Positions 53,318 to 61,547 of a DNA stretch of 64,000 bases are shown here, one piece after another. The stretch lies in the NCBI GenBank assembly GCA_951799405.1, contig OX637339.1:11284001-11348000 (forward strand), written 5' to 3'. This DNA comes from Agapetus fuscipes (taxonomy: Eukaryota; Arthropoda; Insecta; Trichoptera; Glossosomatidae). The notes under the pieces are model-generated. The model saw nothing but the letters and a program-made list of their open reading frames with translations. It was not told the DNA's origin and searched no databases. Position numbers and translations under genes: made by a program. Numbering within the stretch: the stretch's first letter is position 1; each line of letters opens with the position of its first letter.

Positions 53318-53745
53318 CAGTGGTTCCCAAACTATGGTACGCGTACCACCAGTGGTACGCGACGCTTCTTAAGGTGGTACGCAAGCAGCGATGGCCATAG
53401 GAAATACATAGTAAATAATAAAAAACGTTTTTCAATTTCGCGCTTAGAGTTAAGTACAACTGAGCCAAATATTTCCTCTTTTGTTTGAACATGCAGCACC
53501 ATTTTTCAGACTAAGACAGGCCTGTCCCGCCACAATTACAAAAATACTAATGTTGGACACCCCTGCACTAAGAGTATTGTATTTTTTTTCTATAAAAAAT
53601 AAATAAGCATAATGTTTTCATTAACAGTTGCAGTTTTTATTACTTTACCATTTGAATGATTTTATTAACTGTTGCACTTTAGTGGTACGCTACTGATTTA
53701 TAATTTTATTAATGGTACGCGAAATTAAAAGTTTGGGAACCACTG
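53318..53745. mobile_element. hAT-type MITE (family hM1), second copy with nested insert
   Basis: Starts CAGTGGTTCCCAAACTATGG and ends AGTTTGGGAACCACTG, with CTCTAGAC exactly on both sides (53310-53317, 53746-53753). Relative to 30668-30994 it has extra sequence, including the 49-bp element at 53517. Confidence 0.92.
53517..53565. mobile_element. 49-bp remnant of another hAT MITE, nested
   Basis: CAGGCCTGTCCCGCC at the left and TGTTGGACACCCCTG at the right are inverted hAT-type ends. GACTAAGA and CACTAAGA lie on the two sides (7 of 8 identical), and the sequence is absent from the sister copy at 30668. Confidence 0.65.
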
Positions 53746-53775
53746 CTCTAGACCATGGTCTTTTGCTTTTTTATT

Positions 53776-54043
53776 AAGATGATTATTATTGGTGACCGCT
53801 GTTATCATGGGAATCACACCTCAAGAGCCCTCTGTAAGCGTGGTCGGCGCTATAAAAAGCGCCAATTTTTCCAATCAAGACCGAATTGCTGTAAGGCTGG
53901 ATGGACCTTCTGACAGATTTTGAAGGCATATAAATTTTGAATTCAGTAAAGAGCAATTTTGAAAAAAAAATGTTCTTTGCGGGGAATCGAACCTTCCGAT
54001 TACGTGCTACCACGACGCATATATAGCACTAGACTACCGGTCA
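53776..54043 (-). repeat. SINE C copy
   Basis: Head TGACCGGTAGTCTAGTGC, box B region GGTTCGATTCCCCG, and 3' part CTTACAGAGGGCTCTTGAGG with an AATAATAATC tail. Confidence 0.8.
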
Positions 54044-54427
54044 AAAAGAACATAACAAAATAAAATATAATAATGGCGTTTTTAATTTGATATTTATTTC
54101 CTTTTATGCAGCACACGTGCCTTTAAAGAACTTTATATAAAAACCTAGTGCAATTTATTGAGTGAATGATGAGTGAATGGTTCTGTAAAAACTAGTCGCT
54201 TCTCTGATCCAGCCACTCTTGCTGAGACTTCCTTTTCCGATCCTGTCAGACGTTGAAAAACTCGCAGTCTTGCCAACTACACAAGGCATCACATTTTTTT
54301 TTAACGTAGACTACAGACGTCTACATTTTCGTGTCACTTTTGCGTGGATACCATACTTGGATATAAATGTTTTTTTTATCGAGGTGTATGGTCCGATCTC
54401 TTGCGATAAATAAAATACATACTCGTA

Positions 54428-54696
54428 CTACGATGATTTATTTGGTGACAGCTGTTTTGTGTGTATCACACCTCAAGTTCCTACTTCATGCACGGTCGTA
54501 GCTTTTCAGCATCAATGTTGCAAGCAAGACCCAGTCAGTTATTGTAAGGCTTAAATAAACCTCGTTGACCGTTCTTTTATAAAGGTAGATTTTTTCCAAC
54601 CCGCGAAGAGCATTTTTTTTGTTTTTCGTAAAGAATCGAACGTCCTATCTTCCGATGACAAGACTTAAACGTTAACCACTAGACTACGATCGGTCA
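54428..54696 (-). repeat. SINE C copy
   Basis: Head GACCGATCGTAGTCTAGTGG, then ATGCTCTTCGCGGGTTGG and TTACAATAACTGACTGGGTC, ending CACCAAATAAATCATCG. Confidence 0.8.
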
Positions 54697-54877
54697 AAGT
54701 TTTTAGAAGCTCTGACAACCGGTATTAAAATGGCGATAGAGTTATCAAAAAATCGGAAATAACGCCACCATTTTGTGAAACGTCACTTTTGAAAATTCTA
54801 CGTAAAGTTAGCTGAGTTGTTAAATATTAAATAAATTAACACAGTTTCAATTCACTTTTTAAAATTGTATTGTTGTC

Positions 54878-54908
54878 TAGTACTTTCGCCTATAAGGCAT
54901 CTTCAGGA
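54878..54908 (-). ncRNA. Hammerhead-ribozyme-like motif (copy e), intact core
   Basis: Minus strand: CTGAAGA, extra T, stem II GCC/GGC around TTATA, GAAA whose final A starts the palindrome AGTACT, then A at the cleavage position. Confidence 0.55.
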
Positions 54909-54909
54909 C

Positions 54910-55400
54910 AATGACATTTCAACTTCAACTTTCACTGAGTTGTTAAAGTTTAAGAAGTTGAAGAAAACCAAGGAACACCAATTGATGTAATCAGTTTCAA
55001 AGCCCTAAAGTCATAACAGCGCCCGCTTTCAGCTGTAATAAACGTTCTTTTTAAGCCATGTAGGTCCATAAAATCGTTATCATTCCTAAATGCAGAAATG
55101 TCATGCATGAGTGACCGCCTATTCTCTCCTCTAAGTGCAGGCTTACCAGATTCAAGTTTATATTTTTTACTATAAACTGGTTCCCAGCAACTAACATAGA
55201 CGATGCGTTACCATTCACGTATTATATTAATTGCCGGACTGAACAACAAAACCGTTTTTACATTTACACGATCGTGAGGCATTAATAAATGATCTAGTTT
55301 AAGAAATTACTAAATGATGAACTTTTTAAATTTGTTAGCAATTATTTCTCTTAAGTACATAGAGCTTGATCAGGCAAGTGACTTTGGGACTGAAAGGTAA
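54910..55400. other. Unrecognised spacer
   Basis: No gene or assigned repeat. Confidence 0.4.
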
Positions 55401-55401
55401 T

Positions 55402-55718
55402 CCGGCCGATAGTTCAGTTGGTAGAACGCTCGCGTAACATTCCAGACGGCTAGGGCTCGATCCCCACCAAGGTTGTTGGAAATGATTTCCTGTTTCTGTG
55501 TTTATTTCGAACCAAATATAAAATACCTGATGGTTTACTCAACCTTCACAAGTAAGGAGAATCAGACCCCTTGGGAGCTGGGAAACCTTTACTCAACTGA
55601 AGTGGTGCGCGAAAGCTCGATCCCCTTCCCTGTAAAAATAATTATGATGCACATGCCAAATGCGATCGCTTCGAGGACAAGGCGGTAAGAAGTTGCACTA
55701 TCGATATGTGCAGCTTAT
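55402..55718 (+). repeat. SINE B copy, full length
   Basis: Head CCGGCCGATAGTTCAGTTGG, box B GGGCTCGATCCCCACC, body GAAATGATTTCCTGTTTC and GAGCTGGGAAACC, end CGATATGTGCAGCTTA. Confidence 0.85.
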
Positions 55719-55720
55719 GC

Positions 55721-55911
55721 TGAATGATGTTTTCCAAGATCTGTTGCCGTGGTCTGTGGGAGCTGGAGCTTCCGGACGTTACGCCCATTTTTACGATGGG
55801 CTTCTTCATCATCATACTTCAAGCTGAAGAAGCCCATCGTAGAAATGGGCGAAACGTCCGGAAGCTCCAGCTCCCACAGACTACGGCAACAGATCCCGGA
55901 AAACATCACTC
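55721..55911. repeat. 190-bp palindrome carrying ribozyme-like modules on both strands
   Basis: Arms of about 88 bp: GATCTGTTGCCGTGGTCTGT and GTGGGAGCTGGAGCTTCC on the left mirror the right arm with few mismatches. The loop is about 20 bp (ATCATACTTCAAG). Each arm holds a ribozyme-like module. Confidence 0.9.
55823..55860 (+). ncRNA. Hammerhead-ribozyme-like motif (copy g1), intact core
   Basis: CTGAAGA, extra A, stem II GCCCAT/ATGGGC (6 pairs, 7-nt loop), GAAA, then ACGT and C at the expected cleavage position. The sister module on the minus strand at 55775-55810 (g2) has GTAA in place of GAAA. A third copy at 59973-60008 has lost its CTGA box. Confidence 0.6.
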
Positions 55912-55999
55912 CAGCATCATCAGCCGGCCGTGTAGGTACCTAAGCCTAAAACTCTTATTCATGTGCAGTTTAGTTTGTTTTAATAGTAATGTTTTACAT

Positions 56000-56036
56000 A
56001 GCGCCTTTTTGTGACGGAAATCACTTCAAAGGCGCT
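56000..56036. repeat. AGCGCC/GGCGCT hairpin repeat
   Basis: AGCGCCTTTTTGTGACGG, then AAATCACTTCAAAGGCGCT; same design as 24281 and 63394. Confidence 0.5.
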
Positions 56037-56519
56037 TGGTGCTACACATAAAAAAAAAGGTAATTCTGATGATTTCGTTGGGCTTGGCACGATAATGTAT
56101 TTTTAACAACCAAAATATTGTTGGTACATTTTGTTTCTCTTTGACCAAAATTTAGACAATATTCTGAGCGGAACAAAATGGCCACTGTGCGGTCATAGAG
56201 CAATAAAATCCCGCGCTTTTTTATTGTTTTATTGCCCCAGATGACGCAATCCCTTACAGTATACAAAATAGCGTGAAACGTTATAAAACAACATTTTTTT
56301 AATAATCTATCTGATCTCTTTTTTTCATGATGACTAGCGGCCGTTTTGAGTTTTTTGACAGATGAAAAATAATTTTATCTTTCTCAGGGCAGATAGCTAT
56401 AGCGGTAGAATAATGGGTTCCGCACATTTTGAAAGTTGCGACGTCACGGGCAAGTTGCTAGGGCAAACATCAACTCATGTTTTGTATTGGTGATTAAAAT
56501 CCCTAATTCTATTGTTTTG

Positions 56520-56842
56520 TGTCGATAGCTCAGTTGGCTTGCATTCCATGCCAGAAACCATGGTTCGATTGCCACCAAGGATGATAAAAATATTTTCCCG
56601 TTCTTGCTTTTATATCCTTCCCACAAGCCCAAAATCAAAGCACCGGAAAAGTTTACTCAGCCTTCACAAGAAATGAAAACCAGCCCCCTCGGAAGCAAGG
56701 TATAACCTCCACTTCAATACAAGTGATTGGCGTAAGCCTGGCCCCCTACCTGTAAAAATAAATAGGGTTCACACGCCACATGTGACTCCTACGATGACAA
56801 TGAGGCAAGAAGTATCACTTTATGTGTAGCTTAGTTATGTTT
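56520..56842 (+). repeat. SINE B copy, full length
   Basis: Head GTCGATAGCTCAGTTGGC (a few bases deleted), ACCATGGTTCGATTGCCACC, GCCTTCACAAGAAATGAAAA, end TTTATGTGTAGCTTAGTTA. Confidence 0.85.
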
Positions 56843-56919
56843 TAGTATGGATGTGTACAATTAATTAATATCTCGGTTTTTCAGAAAACCGTTCAAAAAT
56901 TATATCGATACCGTAAAGG

Positions 56920-57360
56920 TAAAACTGAATAAGTGACATATGGGTTTCTCAGATAAATGCGCATTTTTTCCTATTTTATTTGAAGATATAATCTCCGAAA
57001 TAATGCTAACGAGATGATTTGCAGTAAAGTGTTTTACTACTCCAGATGAAGCATTTCCTCTCCACTAAGCCGACTCTGACCTTGAGGTGTGACTCACGCT
57101 TCTGCACACTTTTTGGCTTTATTCAACCAAACGTGATGCGAAGTGAAGGTCACCACAGGCGTGTCCAATTTTAAAATGTTTGTTTTAACATTTGGAAGGA
57201 ATCAACCAAGAACGGCCGACACAATCCATGATCCTATCTTAGAAGATGAAAGGAGAAATAAGACAAGTAAACCTTAAAGGTAAAATGAATAAGAGCTGAT
57301 TCATTGATTTGAAAAATTGTGAATAAAACATTTTATTGTGTGCAACTTCTCATAGTAAGT
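56920..57360. repeat. Family F MITE, interrupted
   Basis: 56925-57000 (AAAGGTAAAACTGAATAAGT, GAGAAACC-type text) and 57270-57360 (CATTTTATTGTGTGCAACTT) are ends of family F. About 250 bp of other sequence lie between. Confidence 0.5.
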
Positions 57361-57600
57361 CTATAATCTAAGTTGCAAGGATATATTCATTTGAAGCTCT
57401 CAGATGTATGCCCACAAACCAACACGTGTAGTTCGCGCTTGCAAATGCTGAATGTGTACTTACAAATAAAACCCAAACCTCAAATGAACATAAGCCCCAC
57501 AACTTTTGCCGACCTTCCCTGAAACAGGGGTGACATTGGCAAAGTGTACCATTTTTTACAGTATGGGTGGTCAGCCTCATACCATCCTATAAGTCAAGGA
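57361..57600 (-). repeat. Family A copy, full length
   Basis: CTATAATCTAAGTTGCAAGG to ATCCTATAAGTCAAGGAA; almost identical to 25858-26066. Confidence 0.85.
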
Positions 57601-57684
57601 ATATGAATAATAAATTATATTTAAATATAAAAAATAACAAAAACCTTAAAAAGAAATCTATACAAAAAAAGTCAAAAATTTCCC

Positions 57685-57815
57685 ATGCAAAGTGAACTAA
57701 TTATATGGAAGTGCTCATGGAAAACTTCTAAACTACAGGATTTTCACATATTTTTATTGTTTTCTGTCGCAGAAAATAAGGAAAAAGTGCATTTATCTGA
57801 GAAACCCACATTGAT
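57685..57815. repeat. Family F fragment
   Basis: AAAGTGAACTAATTATATGG and GTGCATTTATCTGAGAAACC. Confidence 0.5.
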
Positions 57816-57984
57816 GGACAAATTTCCAAAATTGTGACATCACACGGCCGGGTTGCTAGGGAGGGGGCAAAGGAATATTTTTTATAGGTTTCATAGAGGT
57901 TTCAGAAAGGTTTCACAAAGGCACATAAAGGTGTGATGCCAGCTATGGATGCCAGCCGAGAAAACAAATTCAAATTCGTCCTAA

Positions 57985-58060
57985 AAATATTGGTTCACTT
58001 TTGCCGATGTCACAACTGTTCCAAGAAATGTCGACAAAAGTTGCAGGGTTTCTTATTATA
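57985..58060 (+). repeat. Family A fragment
   Basis: TTGGTTCACTTTTGCCGATG then GACAAAAGTTGCAGGG. Confidence 0.5.
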
Positions 58061-58131
58061 AATGATAACAATATTGCTAAACACTGTATAATATATTTAT
58101 AATCGGAGTTGCAACGATATAGGTTCATTAT

Positions 58132-58546
58132 AACATTCACTATAACATATTGCCAAATGAAATCAAAATAATTAAGGATGTTAAAAAAATTAAGTTTAAA
58201 ATAAAAAAATATATATATATTCATAGTTCTACTTATTTGATTGGTTGTTTCTGATTTTTGTTTTTTTTTCATTTTTTATATTGTTAATTTATTTTTTGAT
58301 TTATTCTTGTGTATTACCTATATTTTTTTCCTTTAAGTATTATATTAAGTTTTTATCTCATTATATTATATAGAATATAATTTAAGAACATAATTTATTT
58401 AAGATAGCTGCGATTCCCTCACCAAGCACAAGAGCTTGGCTCTTCAATTAGTGAGGAAATAACAATTAAGTTTTTATTATTATTTAGAAATATTACTTGT
58501 TTTAAAATAAATTTGTATTTATATTTTGTTAATAAAAAAAAAAAAT
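58132..58546 (+). mobile_element. CR1/Jockey-type LINE 3' end with poly-A
   Basis: The frame from 58141 reads YNILPNEIKIIKDVKKIKFK then IKKYIYIHSSTYLIG and a stop. The LPNEI...F-K-IKKYL pattern is the usual C-terminus of CR1-like ORF2. The 3' untranslated region contains GCGATTCCCTCACCAAGCAC, typical of this group, and ends in a 12-base A run. Everything upstream is truncated. Confidence 0.65.
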
Positions 58547-58549
58547 TGA

Positions 58550-58765
58550 AATTCGTATTAAATGCGTGCTCACAAGCAGACACGTGTGAGTTCACGCCTA
58601 CAAATGCTGCATGTAAACTTGCAAATCAAAATCCAAACCTCAATTAATGAAAATAAGTCCTGCAACTTTTGCCGACCTCCCCTGAAACAGAGGTCACATT
58701 GGCAAAGTGAACGATTTCGTATAGTATGGGTGGTCAGCCTCATACCAACATAATATGTCAATGAA
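58550..58765 (-). repeat. Family A copy
   Basis: TATTAAATGCGTGCTCACAA to ATACCAACATAATATGTCAA; the tail side is missing. Confidence 0.8.
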
Positions 58766-58769
58766 TTTA

Positions 58770-59390
58770 CACTGATAGAATCCGTAACGGTGTTAGCACT
58801 ACAAGCGCCCTGGGCGAGGTTTATAAGGCGCCTCCTATCCATTCAAATCCATACGAAAAACGTATTATGAAGGGGCGACTGCGGCGCCCTATTTATTATA
58901 CTTGGCGCCCTGGTCGGTTGCTCGACCGCGACCACCCTAGCGCCGCTACTGGATTTAGTAACATTGCTTGTTGTTTTTATTTTTAATTGTTACTTGTTTA
59001 GTTATTGTTAGTGAGCATCGAGGATGGAATGCGCATAGGCAATGTGCGTAGGTATGTGGTCTACAACAGTAAACACATCTTCAGACATACCTAATTCTTT
59101 TACGGAGAAATATACAACAGGTATGTGTTGTCTTAATGCAATGTTAATTCCCCTCATAATTAGGCATCTCGATTAGCGGTAAATTATGATAGCCCTCGCG
59201 AGAAAGCTCACGAATCAAAAGCTTAGAAACGCACTCAATCTCAAAAGTGACCGTCAAATTGTAATAATCGATTTGGTAGAAACGCACTCATCCCCCTAAA
59301 TAATGAAATATAATAAAATAAATCACTCCAGATAATCAGGGCAGATATCCATAGCTGTTATAATAAAAGCAGAGCTTGTATGAAAAAGGT
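58770..59390. other. Unrecognised spacer
   Basis: Contains a GC-richer patch with GGCGCCCT repeated in both orientations near 58800-58940 (GGCGCCTCC, GCGGCGCCC), possibly another MITE, with unclear ends. Confidence 0.35.
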
Positions 59391-59391
59391 T

Positions 59392-59454
59392 ATGACTCTG
59401 GATGAAATGAAAGAAGTATGTAAGGACAGAAAAGAATGGCGGCTAATCTGTTAA
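59392..59454 (+). pseudogene. LINE ORF2 C-terminal scrap
   Basis: Twenty codons ending MKEVCKDRKEWRLIC and a stop: the DR-x-x-W-R signature seen at 18535-18684. Confidence 0.45.
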
Positions 59455-59590
59455 TGTAGATTTGTAATGTTGGCGGCATATTTATTCATAATTTGTTATT
59501 TTTTTTAACCTTTTGACTATTTTTGTATGGATTTATTTTTAAGATTTTGTTGTTTACCTGTTTATACTTGAATGTTATTCCTTATTTGTA

Positions 59591-59852
59591 TTCCTTGACT
59601 TATAGGTCGGTATGAGGCTGACCACCCATACTGTAAAAAATGGTTCACTTCGCCAATGTCACCTCTGTTTCAGGGAAGGTCGGAAAAAGTTGCAGGGCTT
59701 ATGTTCATTTGAGGTTTGATTTAAATTTGTATGTAGGTACACATTCAGCATTTGTAAGCGCGAACTTACTACGTGTCTGTTTGTGGGCATGCATTTGATA
59801 TGAGTTTTGAATATTAGGTACCTAATTATCTTTGCAACTTAGATTATAGATT
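59591..59852 (+). repeat. Family A copy, full length
   Basis: TTCCTTGACTTATAGGTCGG to TTTGCAACTTAGATTATAGA; one of the best preserved. Confidence 0.85.
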
Positions 59853-59949
59853 ATATACTCCTTAGGTGTGTTGATATTCAATCCATCTATTCGTCTATTT
59901 ACATTTTACACGATTGATTTTTTACTTACCTACTTGATACTGTTTGATG

Positions 59950-60010
59950 CGGTCTATCGGAGCTGGAGCTTCCGGACGTTTCGCCCATTTCTGTCATGAG
60001 TTTCTTTGAA
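59950..60010 (-). repeat. Hammerhead-like family copy, 5' box lost
   Basis: The minus strand keeps ATGGGCGAAACGTCC and GGAAGCTCCAGCTCC of the module at 55823-55890, but the CTGAAGA box is replaced. Confidence 0.5.
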
Positions 60011-60019
60011 AGACTTCGA

Positions 60020-60560
60020 AGACTTCGAAAGACGGCGAAGAAGAGGTCCATCGCAGATAAGGAAAGCAACTCTACAGCGTCGTCGTGGAAGCCTGAAACT
60101 TCTGTTCATGTTCGTTTTGTGTAGAAAAAGCCTTGTACATATACGACAGTCATTACCTAAACTTTCCGCCATTTCCCGTTACATCTGAATGATACATTGC
60201 ACCCATTCTTGTACCTCATTGCCTCAGCCAGCCTCCCATACAACTATACATGAGTCGTACAGACACAAAGACAGCAATCTACGAATTTTCTTTGCATAAA
60301 ATAAAGAAATGGAAACGCAGCGATTACCATTTTCTGTGTTTCGATGTATGTTTTTTTTAATTTTGATGGAAATTCTTAGATTGCCGCCCTTGGTTCTATA
60401 CGAGTAGGTTCCAGTGCAATATTTCAACGAATGGGAATGCCTGCGCGCAGAATACACTTTTTGCCGCCAAAAAGCTGAATGCGCAAACGAAACCTACTCT
60501 AGATACTACGTGAGTGTGGATGCGAACTTGTAACTTAACTGATCCCCAGGACTTGATAAA
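60020..60560. other. Unrecognised spacer
   Basis: No gene or assigned repeat. Confidence 0.4.
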
Positions 60561-60570
60561 AAAAATGAAG

Positions 60571-60848
60571 TATTAGGATGATCTATTTGGTGAGCGCTGT
60601 TTTTGTGTGAATCACACCTCAATAAACCCCTGCAAGCTTGGTTGTTGCTATAGAAAGCGCCAATTCTCAAGCAAAGCCTGATTACTGTTAGACTGGATGG
60701 ATCTTTAGTGATCGGTCTTTGGTTACGGCAAATAAGTTTTTTTTTTAACCTAGCAAAGAGCAAGTTTTTGCCACTTAATTAATCCGCCGGGAATCGAACT
60801 TACGACCTCACGTGTATCGTCCGTTAACCACTTGATTACAGGTTGGTT
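60571..60848 (-). repeat. SINE C copy
   Basis: Head ACCTGTAATCAAGTGGTTAA, box B GTTCGATTCCCGGCGG, ending AAACAGCGCTCACCAAATAG and CATCCTAATA. Joined directly to a SINE B copy. Confidence 0.8.
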
Positions 60849-61136
60849 GAATTTGGTAGAATGCTTGCCAGAGAGCTATGGTTCCATTCTCATCAAGGAT
60901 GTCAGAAATGATTTCCCGTTTCGGTGCCCAAAATAAAATACCGCCGGCAATATTCAATCAGCGTTCACGAGAAATGAAAACTAGCCCTCTTGCGAGCCGG
61001 GAGACTTCCACTTCAACTGGAGTTGTTGGTGTAAGTCTTACCTGTGAAAGGAATAAGATCCACTCGTCACATGCGAGATGCGACTCATTCGGAGTCAACG
61101 CGGTGAAAAGCTACAGCATGCTTGCACCTTAGTTAC
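60849..61136 (+). repeat. SINE B copy, head damaged
   Basis: TTTGGTAGAATGCTTGCC, then a shortened box B, GATGTCAGAAATGATTTCCC, CACGAGAAATGAAAACTAG, end CTTGCACCTTAGTTACG. Confidence 0.75.
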
Positions 61137-61457
61137 GATTGTGTTTTTTGTATTTTACCATTTAATTTTACTGATTCAACTCCAGGCTAGTGAACCCTCT
61201 GAGATGCAACAGCCTTATCTGTCCATCTTTACAAACAATGGCGGAATTAAACTCAACAGGCATCTGTTATACAGTAACAAGGCAGCACCGAGCACCTGAA
61301 TGGACCAGTTTTTCTCTTCTTGTTGCAGACTCCAAGGAAAGGCGGCAGCTTTGTGCGGACATGGGCAGCTAGCGAGCTTCCTCCTCCTCTTCTTCTTCTC
61401 ACTAACATCACTCTGACAGTGGTGGAGGAGACATCTAGCGGCGGGTCCGCGAAGCTG

Positions 61458-61465
61458 TGACGTCA
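61458..61465 (+). promoter_or_regulatory. CRE-like palindrome TGACGTCA
   Basis: A perfect CREB/ATF consensus lies 18 bp upstream of the predicted start codon. It may be in the 5' leader rather than the promoter, and chance occurrence is possible. Confidence 0.3.
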
Positions 61466-61483
61466 GCAGATGAAGACAACACA

Positions 61484-61547
61484 ATGAAGGAGCTCATCAA
61501 CAAGAATCTGGTGTCGCTGAAATGCGTGCTATTCGCATTTTTTGCAG
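61484..61547 (+). CDS. MFSD6-like exon 1
   Basis: Encodes 21 residues and one base, covering the cytosolic N-terminus and most of helix 1. Donor CAG|GTAAAA. Confidence 0.78.

Noticed and set aside
3213..61136. Functional tRNA genes
   Set aside because: All tRNA-like heads sit at the start of SINE bodies or have broken acceptor and anticodon arms.
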